Below are positions 57,053-64,000 of a DNA stretch of 64,000 nt, one piece after another (the stretch's first letter is position 1; every line of letters begins with the position of its first letter). A program made the translations under genes and the position numbers. Source of the stretch: CS4-C045 sp963844115 (lineage in GTDB: Bacteria; Planctomycetota; Planctomycetia; Pirellulales; UBA7805); assembly GCA_963844115.1 (NCBI GenBank), contig CAWJNN010000019.1, forward strand, positions 186,001 through 250,000. Reading direction: 5' to 3'. The notes below the pieces were generated by a model. The model searched no databases. It was not told where the DNA came from and worked only from the letters and a program-made list of their open reading frames with translations.

Positions 57053-58348
57053 ATGACCGATCCCCATCTGGAACGCGCTGGGATGTTGATGGAGCAGTCC
57101 CGCCACGAGCTGGCGGAGCGTGAACTACGCCAGTCACTGGCGGTCGAACCGAACAATCCCCGCGGTCACGCACTGCTCGCGCTTTGTCTATCTCATCGCG
57201 AGAACTACAAGGAAGCGATGCAGGCGGCGCAACAAGCGATCCACCTGGCACCGGACGAATCGTTAGGCCATTACGTCCTGGCGTGTGTACTGAACGATCG
57301 CCAACGTTATGCGGAAGCCGAAGCAGCGCTGCGAGAAGCGATTGCGATCGATCCGTATCAACCGGACTACTTTGCTCATCTGGCGCAGACGCAGCTCGCC
57401 CAGCGACAGTGGCAGGCAGCGTTGGAGGCCGCGGACGAAGGGCTGGCGATCGACCCGGAACACGTCAACTGCACGAATCTTCGCGTCATGGCGCTGGTCA
57501 AGCTTGGACGCAAGACGGACGCCGGGGACGCGGTACAGACCGCACTGGAGATCAATCCGGACGACGCCCTGACCCACGCGAACCAGGGCTGGACATTGAT
57601 CGAACAGGGCCAGCACGTCAAGGCGATGGAGCATTTCCGCGAGGCGCTGCGAATCGATCCCAACCTCGAATGGGCTCGATTCGGCATCGTCGAAGCGCTG
57701 AAGGCCAGACACTTCATCTACCGGATCATGCTGAGCTACTTTCTGTGGATGATGAAGCTTAGCGGCCGGGCGCAGTGGGGAATCATCATTGGCGGCTACG
57801 TCGGATTTCGCATCTTACAATCCGTCGCGCGCGACCAGCCGGCGGTCGCGCCTTGGATCATGCCATTTTTGATTCTGTATGTCGTGTTCGCCGTGATGAC
57901 TTGGGTCGCCAGCCCGCTGTTCAACCTGTTACTGCGACTCAGTCGCTTCGGCCGACTGGCTCTATCACGCGAGGAGATCATTACCTCCAATTGGACAGGC
58001 CTTTGCCTGTTTGGCGCGATCGTTTCGCTAGCGTTTTTCTTCGCAACGGGTGCGTTAGGGGCCTTAGTAGCTGCCTTGGCGTGCGGCCTGACGATCCCCC
58101 CCTTGTCCGTGATCTATCGTTGTGACGAAGGTTGGCCGCGTAAGACGATGACCCTGGTTACCATCGCCGTTGCCGGCATGGGATTGTCCTGCGCCGGTCT
58201 AACGTTTTTCGGACCGCTATTGGTCGGCGGAGGCAATGGCGATCGCCTGGCGGGTATCGGTATGAACTTGTTCATGCCGTTCATCTTGTGCGCGATCGGA
58301 TCCCAATTCGCCGCGAACGCTCTGGTCTCGGCTGTGGTACGCAAGTAA
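57053..58348 (+). CDS. TPR protein with C-terminal membrane domain
   Basis: A 431-residue protein from the ATG at 57053. Residues ~1-220 form about six TPR units (LAERELRQSLAVEPNNPRGH, YAEAEAALREAIAIDPYQPD, HVKAMEHFREALRIDPNLEW). The second half has around five membrane helices (IMPFLILYVVFAVMTWVASPL, LCLFGAIVSLAFFFATGALG, MTLVTIAVAGMGLSCAGLTF). The soluble TPRs probably recruit a partner to the inner membrane. The AAA+ gene just upstream also has a TPR-like N-terminus, so the two may form an ATPase-membrane pair. No enzyme motif was seen. Confidence 0.8.
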   Translation: MTDPHLERAGMLMEQSRHELAERELRQSLAVEPNNPRGHALLALCLSHRENYKEAMQAAQQAIHLAPDESLGHYVLACVLNDRQRYAEAEAALREAIAIDPYQPDYFAHLAQTQLAQRQWQAALEAADEGLAIDPEHVNCTNLRVMALVKLGRKTDAGDAVQTALEINPDDALTHANQGWTLIEQGQHVKAMEHFREALRIDPNLEWARFGIVEALKARHFIYRIMLSYFLWMMKLSGRAQWGIIIGGYVGFRILQSVARDQPAVAPWIMPFLILYVVFAVMTWVASPLFNLLLRLSRFGRLALSREEIITSNWTGLCLFGAIVSLAFFFATGALGALVAALACGLTIPPLSVIYRCDEGWPRKTMTLVTIAVAGMGLSCAGLTFFGPLLVGGGNGDRLAGIGMNLFMPFILCAIGSQFAANALVSAVVRK

Positions 58349-58691
58349 TCGATTCGGGCTGACGTCCGTAACGCTCTTCGTGCCGTTTCGATCGACATCC
58401 GGATGTACGATTGGCGATTCACTGGACGTTATTTTAGCTTCATCGTCGACTAAGTTGACCGGCGGCGAGGAAAGTGTCGCGTGCATTATCCACGTTGCCG
58501 CCATCCGGTCCAACGTCTGGTTGCTTCAGGAACAGAAGACTTGAGCTTCGGCTGCGCGAAGTCACATCCTTACTTGTTATGCGACATCGTTGCCCCGCCG
58601 AACGACATTGGACTCGCGAACTAACGTTCACAAAAGCCATCGTGTGCCGCGTTGATGTTGCCGAAAAGCCCCCCATCGCAAGAGCCCTAAC
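58349..58691. other. Intergenic, no gene seen
   Basis: A 343-nt gap between the convergent TPR membrane gene and the DUF5615 gene. Short open frames here show no family. No clear hairpin or RNA gene. Confidence 0.35.
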
Positions 58692-59060
58692 TCAGATTGG
58701 AAGTATTCGCACTCTTGATTTTGCCTCATCAACGACAACAAGAGCACCAGCAGCCAAATCCGATTCATATTGTCTCAACGCTGCAACGACAATCGACGAC
58801 ATGTGATCAGGTAGAACATTTTGGCCTCGAACTTGGATAACGCTTGGCCCCGTCGCATGGGTTAAAGCAAGCATCGTTCCAAAGTCCAAGTCATGCGTGA
58901 AAACGACACGATCGTTCGAACGAGCCCAATCCATGATTTCATGATCTGGTGCTTTAGGATCGCCGATGACCGACCAGTGGACAGCAGGCCAACCATGCGT
59001 GGCCAGTTCATCAACCCAGTCAGGTGACAGGTTCATGTCGATAACGAATTCAATGCTCAT
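58692..59060 (-). CDS. DUF5615 PIN-like toxin candidate
   Basis: A 122-residue PIN-like protein of the DUF5615 (Mut7-C related) family, the likely ribonuclease toxin of a two-gene module. Acidic sites characteristic of the family are FVIDMNLSPDW near the N-terminus, DHEIMDWARSNDRVVFTHD in the middle and DLDFG after it. SVIQVRGQNV also matches. The ATG at 59060 overlaps the stop of the DUF433 gene by four bases, so the two are translated together. Catalysis is inferred from the fold only. Confidence 0.85.
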   Translation of the reverse strand: MSIEFVIDMNLSPDWVDELATHGWPAVHWSVIGDPKAPDHEIMDWARSNDRVVFTHDLDFGTMLALTHATGPSVIQVRGQNVLPDHMSSIVVAALRQYESDLAAGALVVVDEAKSRVRILPI

Positions 59061-59287
59061 GATGCGGACAGTGGTAGATCACGTTCCTCCATACGCCACG
59101 CCGCGTACGCCAAGCATTGGTCAATATCTTCGGTTTCAAGGTACGGGTATGCGTTGAGTATTTCCTGAGGAGATCGGTTTGCGGCAAGAAGGCCGAGTAC
59201 CATTCCCACGGTAACGCGTTGGCCGCGAATGCAGGGCTTACCGCCCATCACAGCGGGATCAAGTGTAATCCGATCGAATTGTGGCAT
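59057..59287 (-). CDS. DUF433 antitoxin candidate
   Basis: A 76-residue DUF433 protein with a winged-helix-like fold, usually the antitoxin/DNA-binding partner of DUF5615 toxins. The sequence is diagnostic: ITLDPAVMGGKPCIRGQRVT and LLAANRSPQEILNAYPYLE. The frame is open to 59488, but the ATG at 59287 has a strong AAAGGAGG 5-6 nt upstream and matches the family start. It probably represses its own promoter in the 370 nt upstream (inference from other modules). Confidence 0.88.
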   Translation of the reverse strand: MPQFDRITLDPAVMGGKPCIRGQRVTVGMVLGLLAANRSPQEILNAYPYLETEDIDQCLAYAAWRMEERDLPLSAS

Positions 59288-59632
59288 CGCTGCCTCCTTT
59301 GTCGCATAACTTCTAATCGAACCGCCCGGCATTTTGTTGAGCCGACTGGGAAAAGCGGAAATCTTTTTCCGTATAAGGCTTTTTTTGATTGTAGATCCGT
59401 AGTCACTCGCTGACAACGATTTACGCCGGATGTCGATGGCCCGTGCTCTATTCTTCGATGGGTATGGAATTGGCCAGATAACAGTCATGGGGTCCGTGTC
59501 TATCTATTAATAATGAGGGATTTGGGGACCGTAATCCGGCGTTCGTCATTCGTTGAATCCTTATACCGCCTCTTTTTGCCTCAACGTCTATCCGCTGCGG
59601 CGGGAGGTTCACGGACACGAGCCATCTCGCTG

Positions 59633-59661
59633 AGGTCAGTCCCGGCGCGCGGGACTGACCT
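59633..59661 (-). terminator. Hairpin after the DUF1080 gene
   Basis: A perfect 12-bp stem, AGGTCAGTCCCG / CGGGACTGACCT with a 5-nt loop, lies 5 nt past the DUF1080 stop. No T-tract follows. It may be a dispersed palindrome used as a terminator. Nothing else recognisable lies in 59288-59632. Confidence 0.5.
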
Positions 59662-59666
59662 ACGGG

Positions 59667-60321
59667 CTACGGTAACTGCTTGATGCGAATGTTTCGGAAC
59701 CAGATAGGTTGTCCGTGATCTTGCAGCCCGATATACGTTTTTCCTTTTTGTGCTTCCGGATCGTCGATGTTAACGTCAATGATCTGTTCCCCATTCAACT
59801 TTGCACCTAAACGCTCGCCGCTGCAGGTCACGATAAGCCGATTCCACTCGCCCGCCGGCTTCGACGTGTTTTTGCTCGCCGCTTGCCGGCCGACAAGTCC
59901 GCCGTTGTCGTGAGGCGTTAGCGCCGCCCTTCTTGCCGTGGGAATCGAGTATCTGTATTTCGAGTCCTGTGTGGACCGGGTTGGCCTTATCGCGTACTCG
60001 AAAAAAGACGCCGCTATTCCCTTTGGGCGGGATCTTGTAGTCGAAGTCCAACACGAAGTTATGGTAGGGTTTCGCCGCCATGAGATAAGCGTCGTAGCGC
60101 TGCCAGCCCTCTTCACCCGAGCGCGGCTTCAGCGCCACGACGCCGTTCTCTTCAGCCAGCCAGTTTCCCTTCGTTTCCCAGCCGGTCAGATCCTTGCCGT
60201 TGAATAACGAGACGAATCCGTCCTGATCCGACTGGTCGGCAACCGCGATATTGTTGAGGCTGCACATCAGCAAAACACTGCATACGAAAAACAGCTCCAA
60301 TGACAATTTAGTTTGCACCAT
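59667..60321 (-). CDS. Exported DUF1080 (3-keto-disaccharide hydrolase family) protein (frame break near 59925)
   Basis: A LamG/concanavalin-fold protein of the DUF1080 family, tied to sugar or glycoside processing in planctomycetes. ATG 60321, with GGGAG upstream, starts a signal peptide (LFFVCSVLLMCSLNNIAVA). FVSLFNGKDLTGWETKGNW is the family start. YHNFVLDFDYKIPPKGNSG and EIQILDSHGKKGGA follow in the first frame. The second frame continues at about 59925 with TPHDNGGLVGRQAASKNTSK and ends GLQDHGQPIWFRNIRIKQLP. About 218 residues when joined. A hairpin follows the stop. Confidence 0.87.
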
Positions 60322-60532
60322 ACGATTGTTCTCCCACGTTGTGGCACTCCGTAAAACGATACAATTCCCAATAGTTCGCGAATCAGAATCTCGTCGAGCG
60401 GCGACTTCGAAGTTGGCGTCCAGGTTATAGCCTGGTTCGCGACTCACCGCGGCGAGGACGCCAACTAATTCTCACGGCGGCACCAGCCGGCCACATTCTA
60501 AGGCTGCCGGTCGACGTTCTCAACGCGGTAGA

Positions 60533-61408
60533 TCATGACTTGTGCTTTGCAGCCTGACGACGTAACGCTTTGTCGATCAGCCAATCCCGAACGCGACCTG
60601 GCACGATGGCGCCAAACAGCGGTATGGCAAGACTGTTACGCCCAACTCGGCAGATTCGCGGCGCTCGTCGCTTCGATAAGATTTTTTCGACCGCTCGCGT
60701 TACGACTTCCGGAGGGCTACAAGGGCCGTTGAGCGCCAACGCGCGAAAGCCTGCTAGGCGCTCAGCATACTTCACCTGCTCTTGCGGCGGTACGCGCTGC
60801 CACAATTCGTCACCGCGCTGCTCCGAGCGCTGCCAGATCGGGGTCTCGATATTGCCTAGTCGAACGAGCGTCACCTGCAGATTCCACGGCCTCAATTCCA
60901 CCCGCAAACTTTGGGAAATGATCGCCAGCGCGCTTTTGGATGAAGCGTAGGGACCCAGAAACGGCAATCCATAACAACCACTGATGGAACCTATATTGAG
61001 GATGCGACCGCATCCGGTTCGCAACAATGGCAAGGCCGCGCACGTCACCGCGACGACACCCAGCACATTCACTTCGTATTGTTCGCGCCACTGCTGAACA
61101 TCCAGCAACTCAACCGGGCCCGCAACGGTAATACCGGCGTTGTTAATCAGCGAGGATAGACCGCACTCGCCGACGATTGCAGACACTTTATCGATCGCTC
61201 GTCCAATCGACTCCGGATCGGTCACGTCCAACACAATTGGCTGTAGAGTTGGTTCCCCTCGAGCCGCCAGCGATTCGTAATCCGCGGGCTTTCTTACGCC
61301 GGCCAGGACGTGATAACCCCGCGACGCGAGATGAAGCGCACATGCCTGGCCAATGCCTGACGATGCACCTGTAATCAGCACGAAGCGAGTTGTCGACGGG
61401 GAGTTCAA
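60533..61408 (-). CDS. Short-chain dehydrogenase/reductase (SDR)
   Basis: A classical SDR of 291 residues. The cofactor motif TGASSGIG is at residues 14-21, SLINNAGITVAGP gives the NAG motif, and the catalytic set is NIGSISGCYGLPFLGPYASSK with Ser, Tyr and Lys. LGNIETPIW follows. The C-terminal basic stretch (RAPRICRVGRN, KALRRQAAKHKS) and hydrophobic residues recall retinol dehydrogenase-like or lipid-linked SDRs, so a membrane-associated substrate is possible. The start is TTG at 61408; no better in-frame start or ribosome-binding site was seen. Confidence 0.9.
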   Translation of the reverse strand: MNSPSTTRFVLITGASSGIGQACALHLASRGYHVLAGVRKPADYESLAARGEPTLQPIVLDVTDPESIGRAIDKVSAIVGECGLSSLINNAGITVAGPVELLDVQQWREQYEVNVLGVVAVTCAALPLLRTGCGRILNIGSISGCYGLPFLGPYASSKSALAIISQSLRVELRPWNLQVTLVRLGNIETPIWQRSEQRGDELWQRVPPQEQVKYAERLAGFRALALNGPCSPPEVVTRAVEKILSKRRAPRICRVGRNSLAIPLFGAIVPGRVRDWLIDKALRRQAAKHKS

Positions 61409-61462
61409 CGTGGGTGTTTCGTTTCGATCGCAGTTTGGGGCCGTTCGATGGCGAGCAGATGG

Positions 61463-63688
61463 CTATGGGCGGTAGGCGCCCTTGTTCGATTCACCTGGCA
61501 CTTTGGGACGATCGATCTTCAACAGCCACGCAACGGCTTCTTGGCTCATTCGATTGGGGTCTCCCCTGAACAGCACAACTCTATCTTGCGCACCAGCCGC
61601 TTTGTAAACGTCAGCAACGACCTGCGGAACTTCTTCTTCGCCAGCCAGCCAGAGCGATCCCGGAGCTGCCAGGGCCAACATACCGGGCAGGTCAAAATAA
61701 CGCGATCCACCAGGCAGGAAATCGAGACTATGCAAATCGTTTACCTGGCCGAAGCGAAAGCCGCCGGTGTCGACGACGGTGCGACGAATGGCGTCACCCG
61801 TTTGAGTGCGCGCAGCGGCAACCCAAGGACCCGCACCGGCAAATCCGACCAGATCGACGGCTGTGGGTTTGAGGTCATGATTCACCACGAAAGTCACGAC
61901 GCTTAATATGTCGTGCACGCGTTGAGCAAACAGCGAATGATTGTAGGCGAATGTATAGCTAGCCGCGCGCCTGGTATGCGGAACCCATCGCGTCTTTTCC
62001 AACGCTTTTCCATCTCGCAAGAATTCGCCTTGATAGAGCAGGTCGACGCCGACAACCGAGGTACCCGAACTCAACAGACTTTGAACAGCTCGCACGTGGC
62101 GGTGATCATCACGATACAGTCCCGCCTTGCCTTCCTTGTCGATCCAGATCACCACTCTGCCGTTCCACTCTTTCGGGTGCAGGAACAGGATCGGCAGCGT
62201 CTCGCCTTGTTGCTTGTTGCGCAACAATCCGCCAATGCGGAAATACACTCCGCGATCATCTTTGACAATTTCCTTAAATTCGACTTCCCCGTCATACGGC
62301 AGATGGCGCCCAATGATCTCCGCGACCCCTCCGCCGACGATTTCGCGAAACTTTTTCAGAGATTTCTGATCGCTGGGAATCAAGTGCTCTAACTGTTGAC
62401 GAGTATCATCAGTCCACCAGCGAACCAGTTTGCGTTCGAAGTCGACACCGGCGGGGGGCCGCGGGTGTTCGTCGTTCCAGACGGTCAAACTCTGGCGATC
62501 CTGATACTCATAATCGCGATCTGTCGTATCCGCGTTCAACTTTAGGTGCTGATTGAACCACTCATACATCGCCGCTCGGCTGACAGCGTTATAGTTGTGA
62601 TCAAACTGCACATTGGACGCCAGCATGACGTTTTCAGGCTTTCCCAACAGGCTGTACAGCTTTTTCAATTCGGGAAACCCTTTCGTCTCCATTTCCTTCG
62701 TCCAGTCGTTCGCAGCGGTCAAACCTAACGGCTTGGGGGCAAACAAGGCGGCGAAGTCGACGTTCCCAGCGTTGATTCGCAGCAAGCAGCAATTCTCACA
62801 GGTGCAGCCACCCTGCATCGACGTCGAGACCATGACGGCCGGCATCGAGACGGCCAGTCGAGGATCGACGGCACTGATCATGAACGACTGTGTCCCGCCA
62901 CCGCTGGCACCAGTCACCGCTAGCCGTTTTCGATCGACATCAGGCAGGCTGGCAAGAAAATCGAGCGCACGCATCGAGCTGTAAGTTTGCAACCCCATCA
63001 CGCCTTGCAAATGGGATTCGGCTTGCGGACTGAAGAGACCCCAATCCGTCAGCTTGTCCATCTCTGGACGGACCTGAGGAAATCCGTGAGTGACACGGTG
63101 CGTAAGCTGTTTGCTGTCCGCGTATCCGATCATGTCATAGTGAAACACGACGCAACCCATGCGAGCCAGCTGGACGCAGCGGGCCTGCATCGGACTGCGC
63201 CCGGCCTGCTGAAACTTTTCGGCTCCGCTGGCCAGTTGCCGTTTTAGTTCGACTTTGTCCACATCGTGGAACCTGCCGTCAGCCCAATGGCCGTGTGGGC
63301 ACAATACCCCCGGTAACCTGCCTGCACGATCTAGCGGCCGGTAAAGATTGCCCGTGACAAAAAAACCGGGCATGCCTTCGAAGTAGACCTTTTCGATCGT
63401 GTAGTCATCCTTTACTAACTTGCCGTGCACGACGGCATTCAGGGGTGACCGAGTTGGCAGGGGCCACAATCCTTGAGCGACCAATAGCCGCCGCCGCAAC
63501 TTTTCGGCTCGTTGCACCCATTCCTCTTTGGTCTCAGGTGGATCAAACGGAAAATAGTCGGTCAACTCCTTCAGCCGCCCCAAACGCTGGTCGTCGGGAG
63601 CAAGTACGATGGACGGGTCGCCCGCGAAGAGCGCGGTTGTATTGACAACCAGGACAAGCGTCAGGCCGAGGCGGACGATGCGATTCAC
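61463..63688 (-). CDS. Large secreted alpha/beta hydrolase (acetylxylan-esterase-like)
   Basis: About 741 residues from GTG 63688, immediately before a signal peptide (VNRIVRLGLTLVLVVNTTALFA). The open frame back to 63943 is GC-rich read-through of methyltransferase DNA. The first hydrolase domain has GVLCPHGHWADGRF, VFHYDMIGYADS and the nucleophile elbow VTGASGGGTQSFM. VQFDHNYNAVSR holds the probable catalytic His. A second, shorter hydrolase-like domain follows (PILFLHPKEWNGRVVIWIDK, VVGVDLLYQGEF, VGFAGAGPW), with GFAGAG lacking the serine, so likely inactive. A sugar ester is a reasonable substrate. Confidence 0.84.
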   Translation of the reverse strand: MNRIVRLGLTLVLVVNTTALFAGDPSIVLAPDDQRLGRLKELTDYFPFDPPETKEEWVQRAEKLRRRLLVAQGLWPLPTRSPLNAVVHGKLVKDDYTIEKVYFEGMPGFFVTGNLYRPLDRAGRLPGVLCPHGHWADGRFHDVDKVELKRQLASGAEKFQQAGRSPMQARCVQLARMGCVVFHYDMIGYADSKQLTHRVTHGFPQVRPEMDKLTDWGLFSPQAESHLQGVMGLQTYSSMRALDFLASLPDVDRKRLAVTGASGGGTQSFMISAVDPRLAVSMPAVMVSTSMQGGCTCENCCLLRINAGNVDFAALFAPKPLGLTAANDWTKEMETKGFPELKKLYSLLGKPENVMLASNVQFDHNYNAVSRAAMYEWFNQHLKLNADTTDRDYEYQDRQSLTVWNDEHPRPPAGVDFERKLVRWWTDDTRQQLEHLIPSDQKSLKKFREIVGGGVAEIIGRHLPYDGEVEFKEIVKDDRGVYFRIGGLLRNKQQGETLPILFLHPKEWNGRVVIWIDKEGKAGLYRDDHRHVRAVQSLLSSGTSVVGVDLLYQGEFLRDGKALEKTRWVPHTRRAASYTFAYNHSLFAQRVHDILSVVTFVVNHDLKPTAVDLVGFAGAGPWVAAARTQTGDAIRRTVVDTGGFRFGQVNDLHSLDFLPGGSRYFDLPGMLALAAPGSLWLAGEEEVPQVVADVYKAAGAQDRVVLFRGDPNRMSQEAVAWLLKIDRPKVPGESNKGAYRP

Positions 63689-63701
63689 AATAGGATCCGA
63701 T

Positions 63702-64000
63702 GTGGGCCCGGGCTTGCCGGGCGACTGGAACGGCCGCCTGGCCCCGTCGCACGAGTTCATTTTCCACTTCAACCGCGCGCCCCGCAAACCGCACAAGACC
63801 GTCCCGTCCAAGCACGCGGGCGAAACCCTCGGCGGCGGTGGGCTGCGCGGGGCCGACGGCACCGTCCACGCCAAGACCGGAACCGGCAACGCGATCCAGA
63901 GCCACCGCATCCCGGACAGCGTCTTCCGCATCATGCGCCACAAGGGCGGGCTGGGTGCTGCCGGATCGCATCCGGCGGTGTTTCCGGTGGCGCTGGTCGA
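63702..64000 (+). CDS. DNA methyltransferase, C-terminal part (both ends incomplete)
   Basis: Starting at about 63702 the plus strand encodes about 99 residues without a stop to the window end. LAPSHEFIFHFNRAPRKPHK, RIPDSVFRIMRHKGGLG and SHPAVFPVALV match the second half of N4/N6 DNA methyltransferases with the HPAVFPV-type motif. The catalytic DPPY part and other N-terminal motifs should lie upstream but do not; instead the start of the esterase lies there on the other strand. The piece is visibly more GC-rich than the rest. A GGATCC is at 63693-63698. It is either a genome rearrangement or an assembly join. Confidence 0.7.
   Translation, partial: MGPGLPGDWNGRLAPSHEFIFHFNRAPRKPHKTVPSKHAGETLGGGGLRGADGTVHAKTGTGNAIQSHRIPDSVFRIMRHKGGLGAAGSHPAVFPVALV

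Overview
The window looks like chromosome from a member of the Planctomycetota, most likely a Pirellulales-type marine or freshwater lineage. This rests on gene content rather than a database search. Characteristic families present are a DUF1549/DUF1553 cytochrome paired with a DUF1501 Tat protein, several exported sulfatases, a giant SGNH/sorbosone-dehydrogenase-type/HEAT/cytochrome c protein, a DUF1080 protein and a DUF1598-type protein. Operons are short, intergenic spaces are long, and dispersed palindromes are abundant. The sequence is moderately GC-rich; GC content was not computed.

Layout. 0-15 kb is mostly core or housekeeping: a thioredoxin/beta-propeller protein cut by the window start, pgk, an Hpt protein, a DUF1598-like protein, an alpha/beta hydrolase, infA, a PLP-dependent sulfur amino acid enzyme, a YbaK-type deacylase, recQ, a metallo-beta-lactamase-fold hydrolase, a flavin monooxygenase and a small molybdate-binding (Mop) protein. 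15-34.2 kb is a polysaccharide and sulfate-ester degradation island: two intact sulfatases, one sulfatase remnant, the DUF1549/1553-DUF1501 pair, two secreted alpha/beta hydrolases, the large dehydrogenase-like cytochrome and an SGNH hydrolase. Miniature inverted-repeat elements are scattered through it. 34.4-46 kb carries an endonuclease/phosphatase-fold protein, moaB, a HEAT protein, a TolC protein followed by a short SecA-like ATPase, a degenerate FixJ-type regulator and a PQQ-like propeller protein. 46-58.4 kb is again core: a ThiF/MoeB enzyme, uvrA, murD, a cupin, ligA, a peroxiredoxin, and an AAA+/TPR pair. 58.7-63.7 kb holds a DUF433/DUF5615 toxin-antitoxin pair, DUF1080, an SDR and a large esterase. 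The last 300 bases encode the 3' part of a DNA methyltransferase that begins abruptly at about 63,700.

The most interesting single item is the exported peroxiredoxin at 54880-55440 (minus strand). Its reading frame runs through an in-frame TGA exactly where the catalytic cysteine belongs. A 7-bp hairpin with a GU-containing loop lies at the spacing expected of a bacterial SECIS, so it is probably a selenoprotein. A second item is the TolC gene followed by a SecA-like motor lacking the usual C-terminal scaffold and wing domains. A third is a FixJ-like regulator whose phosphorylation residues are substituted.

About 15 single-base frame breaks interrupt otherwise well-conserved genes, including murD and moaB, which one expects to be functional. 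This suggests residual indel errors in the sequence, so broken genes are reported as single loci with the break position given. At least four families of small inverted-repeat elements and two minisatellites were also found.
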